64,000 nucleotides of DNA from Puccinellia tenuiflora (Eukaryota > Streptophyta > Magnoliopsida > Poales > Poaceae): the NCBI GenBank assembly GCA_012064385.1, contig QRDG01000060.1:1410814-1474813 (forward strand). Direction: 5' to 3'. This document shows positions 22,776 through 33,545 of this stretch, piece after piece. Made by a program: the position numbers and the translations under genes. The notes below the pieces were generated by a model that was given only the letters and a program-made list of their open reading frames with translations, was not told where the DNA came from and did not search any database. How positions within the stretch are numbered: position 1 is the stretch's first letter; each line of letters opens with the position of its first letter.

Positions 22776-22800
22776 ATTTAATACGGATTGGAGGAAGTAA
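22776..22800 (-). mobile_element. Possible Stowaway end remnant
   Basis: TTTAATACGGATTGGAGGAAGTAATA resembles the right end of a Stowaway MITE (CGGAGGGAGTA) with several substitutions. Only one end is visible. Confidence 0.3.
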
Positions 22801-23382
22801 TATACTCCCATAAAAGAATGAAATTCCATTGGTACTGGGTTGAACCCCATATCGCTGACAGCTATCCCGCTGAACCAACACCCATATGTATTTTACCCAT
22901 AATTATTTTAGAGAAGCATGATTAGTCAGAACATGGAGCATTAAGAGAAGCAATACATCTCTAATCCTTTTATTTATTCAGACGAAGTGGCGAAAATCTT
23001 AAATATTGAGCAGATGGTTGCCGACGGCTAATCCATAAATGAAATTAATAAAGAACTGGGTATAAATATGATTATGGTTTAAGAAATTCACATGGCCCCT
23101 GAAAAGCAATTAATGAAGATCGAACATTGTCATAATAATATTTACTTTGCTGTTACATCAGTAGTTGTCCTAAAGATCATAGTTCCCTCTGCTTCTGGTA
23201 TGCTCTTTGTTGAAACCCAAATCAAAGGGAAAACCATTTGTTTTGATAATGGAGTACAGTATTCCTCATCAGTCACCACTGTACACCCAAGATAGTCCGA
23301 GCAGAAGCTCCGCACCTCTCCATCCCATTCTATTTTCCTCGTGAGCTGGTTCTGCTCATCCACCCGATGTCATCGCCCATAA

Positions 23383-23552
23383 GGGTTTGTTTGGCTGTCC
23401 GGATTAAATAGACTCGGCAAAATAATCCCGGTCGGAAATATGAAGAAACATGTGTAAAATCTCAGGATTCTATTCCCGACCTCCGGACTAGGGGAAAATT
23501 CTCTCCGGGAAAGACCGGGATCCCCCCGGAATTGCAGTTACCAAACAAGCCC
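23383..23552. mobile_element. Tourist-like MITE
   Basis: A 170-bp element with inverted ends GGGTTTGTTTGG and CCAAACAAGCCC, flanked by the 3-bp duplication TAA (23380-23382 and 23553-23555). Ends and target duplication fit PIF/Harbinger-derived Tourist MITEs. It sits inside the minus-strand Helitron. Confidence 0.85.
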
Positions 23553-24778
23553 TAAGGCCATGTTTTTTCACTTGAGTGAGAGAAGGAGAGCCATGTACAT
23601 GCTCGCTATAGACACGAAAAAATATAAGCCTGGAAATCACATGGCAGCCAATTGAGCCCTTGCAAGTGAGTAGACAAAGTGAACTGAATTAGCATATGTA
23701 AGTGTAGCATTCAGCCACCATTCTTTCTAAATAAAAATAAGTAAATTAACATGTATTTCTTGTGAACCCCGAGTAAGGACTAAGGAATCACAACCAGAAT
23801 AAATAGAACTCATGCAATCCAATAATTAAATTACGCAGTGAGGGAGATGGAGTCCTTAATACATACTAAATAGATCACGTCGAGGAGCTGACAATATGAC
23901 TTGACAAGGGAGGAGGTGCTCATGCAATCCAATGAAAATCACTCTAGTCGGTAAGTTGGATAATTCCTAGTAAGAAATCAACAATTAAACCTCCTTGCTA
24001 ATTCCCCCAAAAGCAGTTGGCATGCATAAACAGTTTAAACTATACGTACCCATGTTAGTAGAATCGATGTACCTGTGTAATTGTTGAACCAACAACGTTG
24101 CAGGCTTGCAGCAGGTAAGAAATGGTGCACCACACTAAGGGACTATTTCCTTACGGATCAATCATCCTGCATGATCTCGGTTTCAACCGTGGAGGTCGGG
24201 TTAGAGCGGCTTGCGGCGGCGACCGGCTTGGGGCGGCTGCAGACGGGGAAGCTGGTCTGCTGGTTGTAGCGCGACAGAACGGAGAGGAAAATAGGCGCGC
24301 TACGGCGGCTCCTCGGCGATGATTGTAGTTCAAGGGCGGCGGCGACGCGGGGTTCTAACTATAGACGCGGCTAAGATGGTCATCCTCGCCGACGGGCGAG
24401 CGACGATGGCGTGAGGCGAACTGCCGCAAGGGATCCACTGTATCGTGACTTCGTGAGTAGCCCTCCGCGTATGGTGAACTGCTTCACGAGGAGGAGGGCG
24501 GCGTCGCCAGGAAGGCAACCGGCGATGCAAGACAGGGGTCATCGGGTTGAGGGTGAGGAGATCTGATTGCGATCAGTTTTTATTTTTAGGGGTGGGCTTG
24601 CGTGATTGAAGGGGTGGAGTACGTTCAGTCAACGGAAATTACTAAGTGCACACCAGTAAAAAGATTCAGCGGTGAGATTGAAATCAGTGGGCCTAACATA
24701 CGGTCGTAATGAGTTGGTGTACGGTTTGTGGGGTGCATTTAGCAAAAATGATATTCGCTTGTTTAATAGTAGTAGAGA

Positions 24779-25085
24779 AAAATGACTTTTTTGTGAAGCA
24801 GCTACCAAAATGGCTCACCGAAAGCGGAACATCCAAATGTATAGAAAATATAAAACACTTTATAAGTACATATCACCCTGAGTTTGAATATAAAAATATT
24901 CATATGTATTTCTAACATTTATAGAAGTCCGTGCCGATTTTTGTGGAAGTGGGTCCGATTTGAACTAACCGTGTCACATAGTTTGCTCGTAAATTTTGTA
25001 AAAATCACTTTTAGATCCAAAATATGTACTTTGTTTAGATATCGTTGGTGCTTTTTGCTGGAACAGAGTTACGATTAGGTTCACA
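24779..25085 (+). repeat. Satellite unit, right part
   Basis: This continues the unit broken at 20776, from AAAATGACTTTTTTGTGAAG to GTTACGATTAGGTT, matching about 20133-20427. The array ends here, before the unit's telomere-like part. Confidence 0.8.
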
Positions 25086-25699
25086 AAAATTACGCCCTAA
25101 AACTTGCTTATTTCAGCCATTTTTTCTTTCATAACTATTCTATCTAAGTGGTCTAATAAATTTTTTTGTGCAAAGAAAACTAAAGATGCACGCTTGTGAA
25201 AAATATGGGCAAGATTTATGTATTTACTTTTTATATGCTAATTTATTCGTTTAGTTTATATGTTTTCAAAATATAGTAATCAATTTTTTTCTGTCATAAC
25301 TATTATGCTGAACTGGGCCGAAACTTGCCTAGCCCAGCCCTTACTCCCCTGATCCTCGAAACTGGCCCAGCCCGTTCGAGAGCAGGATCACCGGCAGCCG
25401 TCGGATGTCGATCCGATGGGTGGGAGCACGCGCGTCTAGAATAAATGGAGGCGTCGCCGCCGCCCCCCGGGAAACCCTGACGTCTCCACTCGATCCCGTC
25501 CCCTCTTCCTCTCTCTCCTCTCTCTCGCAGCTGCAACAAGAGACGACCGAGAGAATCACGCCGGCGACGAGCGCTTGCGCGACGGAAGAAGAGAGTACCG
25601 GCGTCCTCCAGGCTCCTCGCCGGAATTGCGTGCGGCTTTGGCTAGCACGTAGCTCCGTCGAGTGGCTCTGGGCGGCGCCCTCTGCGATGCGACGACGTA
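25086..25699. other. Intergenic, then gene-like 5' flank of SKP1-like relic
   Basis: 25086-25310 is AT-rich with no recognised feature. From 25310 GC content rises and a CT-rich tract (CCTCTTCCTCTCTCTCCTC, near 25503) looks like a 5' UTR. No intact gene starts here. Confidence 0.4.
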
Positions 25700-25950
25700 C
25701 CAGCGCCAGGTCCGGCGCCGCAGCAGGCGTCAACGACCACTATCGTCCGAGGAAGCTGTCGCCATTGAGTCGCAGAAGATCCGCGTCCTCTCCACCAAGA
25801 GCACGTCCTCGTCACCAAGCTCGCATCCTACCTGGGCGCGATATCCACCGCTGATTTGGCGTCGGACAGCTCGACGGTCCCGCCCGCCCTCGTCGAGGAC
25901 GTCAATAACTGGGACGCGAAGTTCGTCAAGGTCGACCTCCTTCTGGTAGC
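25700..25950 (+). pseudogene. SKP1-like fragment
   Basis: One frame gives LSSEEAVAIESQKIRVL, close to the N-terminal SKP1 signature of the SCF ubiquitin-ligase adaptor. After a one-base shift near 25790, another frame gives VTKLASYLGAISTADLA and then VEDVNNWDAKFVKVD, close to the WDAEFVKVD motif that follows the acidic linker in plant SKP1. The spacing of about 50 residues between the motifs fits the family. No proper start is seen, the two motifs are in different frames, and the C-terminal Skp1 domain does not follow. A donor-like GTAGCT is at about 25947. It is most likely a pseudogene or captured piece. Confidence 0.45.
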
Positions 25951-28004
25951 TACCCCCGACCCCTCTTAGATCTATATATTTCCCCACCACGACATGCGGC
26001 CTCAGTTCGATATTGGGCTCCTGACAGATTCGATTAGGTTAGGCTATGAAGTCACCGGGTATGATTAGATTAGGTTGTGGTCATGTGGGTAGGTGGTTTA
26101 TCTCGGGATTCCATCTTCTCGTTTTCTGATAACCTTTTTCATGATTCAATTTAAGTCCTTGGGTGTACTGTTACTGTGGCTGTGAAGACTATTAATTTTC
26201 AGGATCCAATGTCTATTCTACACAACAAATATGCAGTATTCTATTACGATTATGCTACATGTAAAGATGTTTCCAACTCTGCTATCTGTGCTCAAGTATT
26301 CATTATCTTGCCTAGTCTTGTACTGATATAATTGTTTGCTGACAATTAGAGTGAACACCTTAGATGTACTCTTATTATTGTCCAAAATTTTATTCATCTG
26401 AGATTAGAGTTTGAGTTCTATCATTGATCTCATGTTGTGCTGTCAAAGTTTATCTTCTCTTGTCAATGTTTTTTCTCTGGTAACTATTAAATTTGCACAA
26501 TACACTTATGATTAATTATGTATATCAACACAGCAATTGATTTGATATGCCGCCGCCTGTTTGGCCACTTTGTTGTTATCTTCATGTTTGTCTTGCATGT
26601 TTAGTGATGTGTGTCTGGTATGTTCATAAAGCCACTCGTGGAGAGATGAGAATATCAATTGCCCTTCTGTAATGTTTGATCATATAGACATGCAAATGCT
26701 ACTTCTGCATTATCATTAGTTTTGGTTGCTGCTTTACTTAAAAATTTGAATGCAAATAGGATGTTTGTGGTCATATCAATTTGCAAATTTTACTATTTTT
26801 CCAAATCCATCATCTCACATTTTCTTTTTTCAGGCAACTTGCCAAAAGAAGGTTGTCAAGATCTTACCATGCGTGACGTCTGGACCTCTCTACAATGCTG
26901 GTTCCCGCGGCAGGTTTTCCTCCTAGCAGTACCTTGTTGAGGAGGTTATGATGGACGTCAACAAGCCCGGCACCATAGTTTTATAGCTTGCTAATCAGAT
27001 GTTTGCCGAAAAGCTTTTAGTTGAATCTTGAGTGGACTGCTATTGTTATGGAAATGAATGCACTTGATTTTTTATATGAATTAAAATGGAAGTTACTTTA
27101 CAAAGAGTTAAGTGGCTTAATATAAACAAAAATAATGTTTCCATAAATTAAAATAAGCCTTACGTTGTTTGTTTTCCATGTTCATCGGTGTCTAATTTGC
27201 AATCAATTATTTGTGCTGTTTTGTTCACTGTCCCATGACATACTACTGTGTAAACCTCCTGTTTTCCCAATGTCCAAGGTTCTGAGGTTCTAGGATGTGT
27301 TTTACTAGTGTCTCTTTGAATATTTACTACGGTGAATGCACTCATATTAATACTCTATTTTCCTTGCTGTGTGCTAGAGTGTTTTGCCTACCTATTTGCT
27401 CTATAATTCCTTTCATTGTGATGTATTTAAATCCTTTGTGCTCTCAATTTTCTCTCTTTGCAGGCCTACTTCCAGTGCCAGTTGATGTTTTCAGAAGTTG
27501 GAAGATAATATATTTATTTATCTATTAGTGACTCTTTCATTGATTTCATTGTGCTGTTATTTGTGTTCATCTAAAGTTGGGGGATGGTACTATGTAAACA
27601 TAAGATGATAATTCATGTGATGATGACTTGAATTCGACCTTGGATTTTTGTGTTATGTGATTTGAATTCCTGTTTTGATCTGAGTTTTGGCTAGATGCAT
27701 CTAATTGGGCTAAATAGTCCTTTTGTCCATAGATCTCTTTACTGGACAAATTAATTGGGCTGTAAAAATGCCTGGGCCCAACCAGTATTGTGCTCTTTCC
27801 TAAATTAAAATTCTGAAAGTAAAAAAGAAATTAATCGATAAAGGCCAAGGCTTAGAAAGATGTGGACTGTAAAAAGGCCAAGGTCCATAAAACAATTGAA
27901 ATGTTGATTTAGGCCTATTAATTCGACCAGAAAATAAAAGAAAAAATCTTAAACGGGCTGCATTATTTGGGCTCGGCCCGTGTGGTGGAGCTGTATGGAC
28001 TGGG
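25951..28004. other. Intergenic; possible 3' exon piece near 26834-26990
   Basis: This is mostly AT-rich, intron-like or intergenic DNA. At 26834 a TTTTTTCAG acceptor precedes an open stretch reading ATCQKKVVKILPCVTSG, interrupted by a stop soon after. It may be a downstream exon of the same broken locus, but does not match SKP1. From about 27770 there are short phrases typical of transposon flanks (GGGCCCAACCAGT, GGGCTCGGCCCG). Confidence 0.35.
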
Positions 28005-28303
28005 CTGATTCAGATTTACGACCTTTTTATTTGGTCATAATTTAGCCACGTAGGATTGGCCACGTAGGATCTGACGTGGCCACGACAGAGAGTGCATGAC
28101 CAAAACAATTAGTCATAAATGTTATGACCCTCTAATTTGGTCATAGACGGTTATGACTATTTCACTAAAAAGGTCATGATCGACCGTTTTAGTTGCTCGG
28201 TATGTGACCATCGGATTTTGTTCACAAAGGGGTCATGAAGGGAACATTGTGACCTTCTACTGACCAAAATGGAGGGTCACCAGTCACCATATTTCTTGTA
28301 GTG
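28005..28303 (-). mobile_element. CACTA transposon end with subterminal repeats
   Basis: The right end reads TTTCTTGTAGTG, the mirror of CACTACAAGAAA, a common plant CACTA terminus. The preceding 250 bp hold repeated GGTCAT(A/G) and its mirror forms, as expected of transposase-binding subterminal repeats. The matching other end was not found; the element is probably truncated or extends left as unrecognised DNA. Confidence 0.6.
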
Positions 28304-28447
28304 CATATTCATTATTTCGGTGCTTGAATGACATCTGGTTATCGTTCATTAATTCCTCTATTTAAATGTGATGGCATGTTATGTTCTAAGATATGTGTGC
28401 ATTTATTATGTAATGTCGCTACTTCCACGCTTCATTATGTTAATTGA

Positions 28448-28702
28448 ATGCAAATATTTAGAACACGTGTGGCGCCCCCAATGGAGGAAACGTGCCTTGC
28501 GGACAGTGAATCGACAAATACCATATTGAGAGATGATAAGTACTTCGAGTCAATTCAAAAGTCTCCGGGTAGTATTATGACGATCAACGGTTGTGGTCCA
28601 AAAATAGTAGGCTCCGGAAGAGCCACTATTGTGCTCCCTATGGGAATGACTTTGGTCATTGATGACGCATTGTTGTGCCAGAGGCTACTCGAACTCTTTT
28701 GA
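28448..28702 (+). pseudogene. Copia protease domain
   Basis: The frame includes CLADSESTNTILRDD and IVGSGRATIVLPMG, typical of copia aspartic proteases around the DS(G/C/A)T active site. Here the residue after DS is Glu, so the catalytic D(S/T)G motif is altered. A frameshift follows near 28700 (the next frame resumes the VSKLYANGFHIET-like part). Confidence 0.75.
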
Positions 28703-28819
28703 GTTTCAAAGCTTTACGCAAATGGTTTCCATATTGAGACCAATGACGAGGGTGTTAAGAAATACCTCCTCATCATAAGGCGTGATGGAAATGGTACCCG
28801 TGTCCTCGAAAGGCTTCCT

Positions 28820-29575
28820 TTGTGGGACACGGGGCTCTACTACACGAAAATTGTAGCACCGCCCGTGTACACTACCTTGAAGACTGTTTTCCGAAACTCT
28901 GAACTATTTTGCCTATGGCATGATAGATTAGGCCACCCCGGTCTGAGAATGATGAGGAACATAATTAACAACTCGAATGGTCATAATGTTAATGTGAAGA
29001 ACTTCCCAAATCCTGATGATTTCGTGTGCTCTGCATGTGCTATGGGGAAGTTAATCATTAGACCATCCCTTTTAGAGGTGAAGGATGAAATCCCCACGTT
29101 CTTGGAACGTATCCAAGGGGACATATGCGGTCCGATTTAGCCCCTCTCAGGGCCGTTTCGGTACTTTATGGTACTCATCGACGCTTCCTCTAAATGGTCC
29201 AATGTTTGCCTTCTGTCAACACGGAACCATGCATTTGCAAAATTGATCTCGCAGATCATACAAATGAGGAACAGATTCCCTGATTATCGTATTAAGTCCA
29301 TCAGAATGGAAAATGCTGGAGAATTTACTTCAAAGGCATTCGATGATTATTGCATGGCAATGGGAATTGCAGTCGAGCATTCAGTACCGCATGTCCATAC
29401 ACAAAATGGACTTGTAGAGGATTTGATTAAAAGGATTAAATTCATTGCCAGACCGCTCCTTCGGGGTTGTAATTTGCCAACTACATGTTGGGGGCATGCT
29501 GTGTTACACACTGCCAAACTCATCAATTTTCGACCGTCGGCCTACAACATCTATTCTCCAATGCAGCTTGCGTAG
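28820..29575 (+). pseudogene. Copia GAG-pre-integrase and integrase
   Basis: 28820-29140 has HDRLGHPGLRMMRNII and the CSACAMGKL zinc-binding pair, with a stop at 29138-29140 (after DICGPI). 29168-29575 is the integrase core with LIDASSKWSNV, RMENAGEFTSKAFDDY and THNGL-like VHTQNGLVED. In the second catalytic motif (D in LDNAGEF of relatives) the aspartate is replaced by Glu. The frame ends with a stop after SPMQLA. Not functional. Confidence 0.8.
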
Positions 29576-29620
29576 TGGTCGGCACCAAAAATTTCCCACC
29601 TTCGCAGGTTCGGTTGCCAG

Positions 29621-30511
29621 GTGTATGTACCGATACCACCACCCCAGCGATCAGCAATGGGCCCGCTCCGTAAGTCGGGGATATACGTTGGTTATGAGAC
29701 TATGTCCATAATCAGGTATTTGGACCCCATGACAGGTGATTGTCATACGGCCCGCTTTGCTGATTGCATATTTGACGAGGATCTCTTTCCGACTTTAAGG
29801 GGAGGAAATCAACCCCTTGATGATAAAAGTCGAGATATCACGTGGCAAGCCACAGGGATCCACGCTCATGACCCACGCACTGCTGAGACAAATAAAGAAG
29901 TCCAAAAGATAATAGATTTGCATGCATTAGCGAATAAACTGCCTGATCACTTTAGTGACTTGAAAACTATGAAAAAGTCGCATGTGCCAGCGTGCAATGC
30001 ACCGGAAAGGGTTGAGATACCAACGTTAACTAATGGTACACCCGCCCTCGTCCAAGGGCCTAAAAGGACGCAGAATCCGGATTCTCAAATCCCAAGTACT
30101 CGGGGACGCCCGACGAAAAAGGATAAGAGAGATTTATCACAGCCAGTAACCAAAGCCCCTAGAAATAGTAAGGGGAGCCACCTGAGACCTGGCACAAGTA
30201 CGGAAAGTCATGTGCATGGGATTCCGGACTTGAACGTCCCTATTGAGGGAACATCCAGCAGAGATGTGAGTACACACATCGGTGTGGAAAAGCTAAAGGA
30301 CCTCGCTCCTGTAATGGGAAATACGGTAGAGCAAGAGTTAGCGCCAGATGTGCCCCATGAAGAAATGGCCATAAATTATATCAGTACGGGAGAGTCAATA
30401 AACCGAGCAACGGCAATTGTTGACATTAACTTTGCTAAGAAAATTGCCTCAATCATAGATCCTGACCCTGAGCCTAACAGTCTCGCTGATTGTAAAAGGA
30501 GGTTGGATTGA
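29621..30511 (+). pseudogene. Copia integrase C-terminal/linker region
   Basis: This frame contains GPLRKSGIYVGYETMSIIRY, DCHTARFADCIFDEDLFP and a long variable linker typical of copia pol between integrase and reverse transcriptase. It is out of frame with the integrase core and ends at a stop after CKRRLD, where the next frame takes over. Confidence 0.7.
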
Positions 30512-31295
30512 AAGATTGGCAGGAGGCAGTTACCTCAGAATTATTATCTCTCAAAAAACGGAAGGTGTTCGGACATGTCAGTCTAACTCCTCCCCACATT
30601 CGCCCAGTTGGCCATAAGTGGGTTTTTGTTCGTAAGAGATATGAAAGAAATGAGGTGGTTCGGTACAAAGCAAGGCTCATTTCTAAAGGGTTCACTCAAC
30701 GACCAGGTGACAATTTTGAGGAAACTTACTCCCTGGTCATGGATGGTATAACCTTTAGATACTTTATCTCGATGGCAGTAAATCTGGACTTGACAATGAA
30801 ATTGATGGATGTTGTCACCGCTTACCTATATGATAACCTCGATTCGGACATTTACATGAAGGTACCGGAGGGTATCCCCATTCCGAATCAAGATAGAGCA
30901 AATTGGGGCCTATACAGTGTTCTTCTCAAGAAGTCATTGTCTGGACTTAAACAGTCCAGTAGGATGTGGTATAATCGCTTAAGCGATTTCCTTCATCAGA
31001 AGGGCTACACGAGCTATGAGGACTGCCCATGTGTCTTTATACGGCGATCCCAAGATGGATTCTATATAATCTCGGTGTACGTGGACGATATGAATATAAT
31101 CGGTACACCTAGAGATATTGAGGAAGCGAGTTCCTACCTGATGTCGGAATTCGAGATGAAGGATTTGGGTAAAACCAAGTTCTGTCTAGGTCTGCAACTA
31201 GAACATTCCCCTGATGGGATTCTAGTGCACTAGTCTGCCTACACCCAGAAGGTGTTGGAGAGATTTGGATTTGATAGCATATCCTTCTAAGACCC
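30508..31295 (+). pseudogene. Copia reverse transcriptase
   Basis: Recognisable RT motifs in order: KWVFVRKR, YKARLISKGFTQRPG, MDVVTAYLYDNLDSDIYMK (normally AFL(N/H)G), KKSLSGLKQSSRMWY, VYVDDMNIIG with the YVDD catalytic pair, and EMKDLGKTKFCLGLQ. A TAG stop at 31231-31233 interrupts H-Q-S. The domain is cut at 31295 by a solo LTR and resumes at 32875. Confidence 0.85.
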
Positions 31296-32874
31296 TGATA
31301 GGTCTCCGACGTATCTATAATTTTTGATGTTCCATGCTTGATTATATATCAGTCCCACATGTTTTTATGATGTTTTTATATCATTTTGGCATGATTTATG
31401 GAACTAACCTATTAACAAGATGCCCAGTGCTAGTTCCTATTTTCTGCTGTCTTTTTGTTTCAGAAAAGTTGTTCTGGGAAGTTTCTCGGAATGCGCTGAA
31501 AATTTACGGGATTTATTTCCAATATGAAACGAAGACGGAGCCAGAAGGACGCCCGGAGGGGGAGGCCAGAGCCTCCAGACGCCCTCTAGGCACGGCCCCA
31601 CCCTAGGCCGTGCCTGGGGACCACCTAGGCGACTCCTTCGCCCCTCGAGTCGCCCCTTCGCCTATAAATTACCCTCGATGCAAAAACCCTAGATATCCAA
31701 TCATATTTTCCAGAAGACGTCCGAGGCCGCCGCTATCTCCAACCCTAGTTCGGAGGGTTCTGCAGCTCTTCCCGGCACCCTGCCAGAGAGGAGAATCAAC
31801 ATCGGAGGCATCTACACTGCCTGCCTCTGGAGTGATGCCTGAGTAGTCACCATGGGACTACGGGTCCATGGCAGTAGCTAGATGGTTGTCTCTCCTCCTT
31901 GTACTCTATTGGTTAGATCTTGTGAGCTGCCTATCATGATCAAGATCATCTTATCTGTAACTGCTACATGATTGTGTTTGCATGGATCTGATGAATTGTG
32001 GAAGTCATTACTCTTGTTCATCTATGTGTTATGTTTTATCTATGATCTTGCATGCTCCCCGTTGCTAGTGGATGCTTTGGGCAAGTAATTATTAGTGTTG
32101 TATGAGGGATTATTTATGCTAGATAGTGGGTTCATGCCCCTCTTTGTCTGAGTTTGGTGACAGAAACGATTAAGACTAGAGATGTGTAGTTGCCACTAGG
32201 GAGAAAATAGCGGTGTGATTTCCTTGTGTTATTTACATTGATTACATTATGCACTTTGCTTATTGCAATGATCTGTTGCTTGCAACTTAATATTTTTGGG
32301 TGACATGCTGGATAACGATCCCGGGGTCGATTATTAGTCATAGATGCAGTTGGATAACGGTCTATGTATTTTGACGTAATGCCCATATTAGATGAAACGG
32401 TGAACTATATTGTTTTATGATAGCATTGCTATGCGCCCACAATTCTGTCAATTGCCATGCTGTAATTTGTTTACCCATTATGTATATCTTTTGGAAAGAC
32501 ACCTCTAGTGAACTGTGGATCCCGGTCCTATTTTCCTATATTGTTTTCAACCGTTTTAATAGCTTTTCATCATCATTTGCTTGCTGGTCATATTTCACTC
32601 TCTTCATATTTTACGTCTGCACAATTAATCCTTTGTGTTCGGCAAGCCGGAGAGATTGACAACCTCTTGTTTCATTGGGGCAAAGTACTTGTTTGTGATT
32701 ATATGCAGGTCCGCGTTAATCTACAAGCGCCAGAGTAGATTGACACCTCGCTAAGCCTTCTTCAAGTCCTACTAGATTCGATAACCTTGGCTTTGTAATC
32801 AAGGGAAAACTGCTGCTACGCTGCATCATACATTCCTCTTGGGGTTCCCAGCGAACGTGTGATCCACGCCATCA
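31296..32874 (+). mobile_element. Solo LTR in copia RT region
   Basis: Starts TGATAGGTCTCCGACGTATC and ends GCCATCA; 1579 bp. The target duplication is GACCC (31291-31295) against GACTC (32875-32879), one mismatch. The related copia copy at 39945 shows the uninterrupted target. No PBS, PPT or internal region is present, so it is a solo LTR left by recombination of a gypsy-type element. A TATA-like CCTATAAATT lies at about 31661. Confidence 0.85.
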
Positions 32875-32879
32875 GACTC

Positions 32880-33545
32880 CAATGATCGGGAGGTCTTTAC
32901 ATCAAGGTAAGGACCCGTTCAGGCCTAAGGAAGAGGGGGAGGAAACTCTGGGACCGGAATTCCCCTATTTGAGCGTCGTTGGAGCACTCATGTACCTCGC
33001 GAATTGTACATGGCCGGATATTGCTTTCGTCTTCAATTTACTTGCTAGGTATAGTTCTAAGCCTACCAATAGACATTGGAAAGGCATCAGGGACATCTTC
33101 CGATACCTGCAAGGGACCAAAGTTCTTGGGCTATCCTATAGGAGGAATCAAGACCTATCATTGGTAGGCTATGCTGATGCAGGGTACCTGTCGGACCCGC
33201 ACACTTCCAAGTCACAGACTGGATATTTTTTCTTTGTGGTGGAACAACAATTTCCTAGAAATCGTCTAAACAATATTGTCTTCGACGAACCGCTCAGAAA
33301 TCATAGCACTATATGAAGCATCACGAGAGTGTGTGTGGCTTCGACGGATGATTCACCACATTCAGCAGACATGTGGTTTGAACACCGTACAGACCCCCAC
33401 CACTATCTATGAAGATAATGCAGCCTGTGTTGCACAAGTACAGTCAGGTTATGTGAAGAGTAATCTCTCAAAGCATATCAACCCCAAGTTCTTCTATGCA
33501 CATGAGTTGCAGAAGATGAACGAGGTGAGGATCTTGCATACTAAG
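32880..33545 (+). pseudogene. Copia RNase H region
   Basis: Resumes with DPFRPKEEGEETLGPEFPY, YLSVVGALMYLANCTWPDIA and GYADAGYLSDPHTSKSQTGY, the last holding an RNase H acidic motif. A one-base shift near 33225 moves it to the frame at 33276-33545 with NRSEIIALYEASRECVWL and TIYEDNAACVAQVQ. It is broken at HTK by the next solo LTR and continues at 34966 with the terminal LGDLFTKSLPT-like part. Confidence 0.85.

Larger units (their letters stand above)
20777..24778 (-). mobile_element. Non-autonomous Helitron, minus strand, inserted in satellite
   Basis: Read on the minus strand, the 5' end at 24778 is TCTCTACTACTATTAAAC, the canonical grass Helitron start. The 3' end is a 7-bp stem (20790-20796 with 20798-20804) followed by CTAG at 20780-20777. 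Removing it joins TAGTGTCA to AAAATGAC and restores the satellite unit seen at about 20127. No Rep/helicase is present. A second Helitron 3' end (22500, plus) and a Tourist MITE lie inside. Confidence 0.8.
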
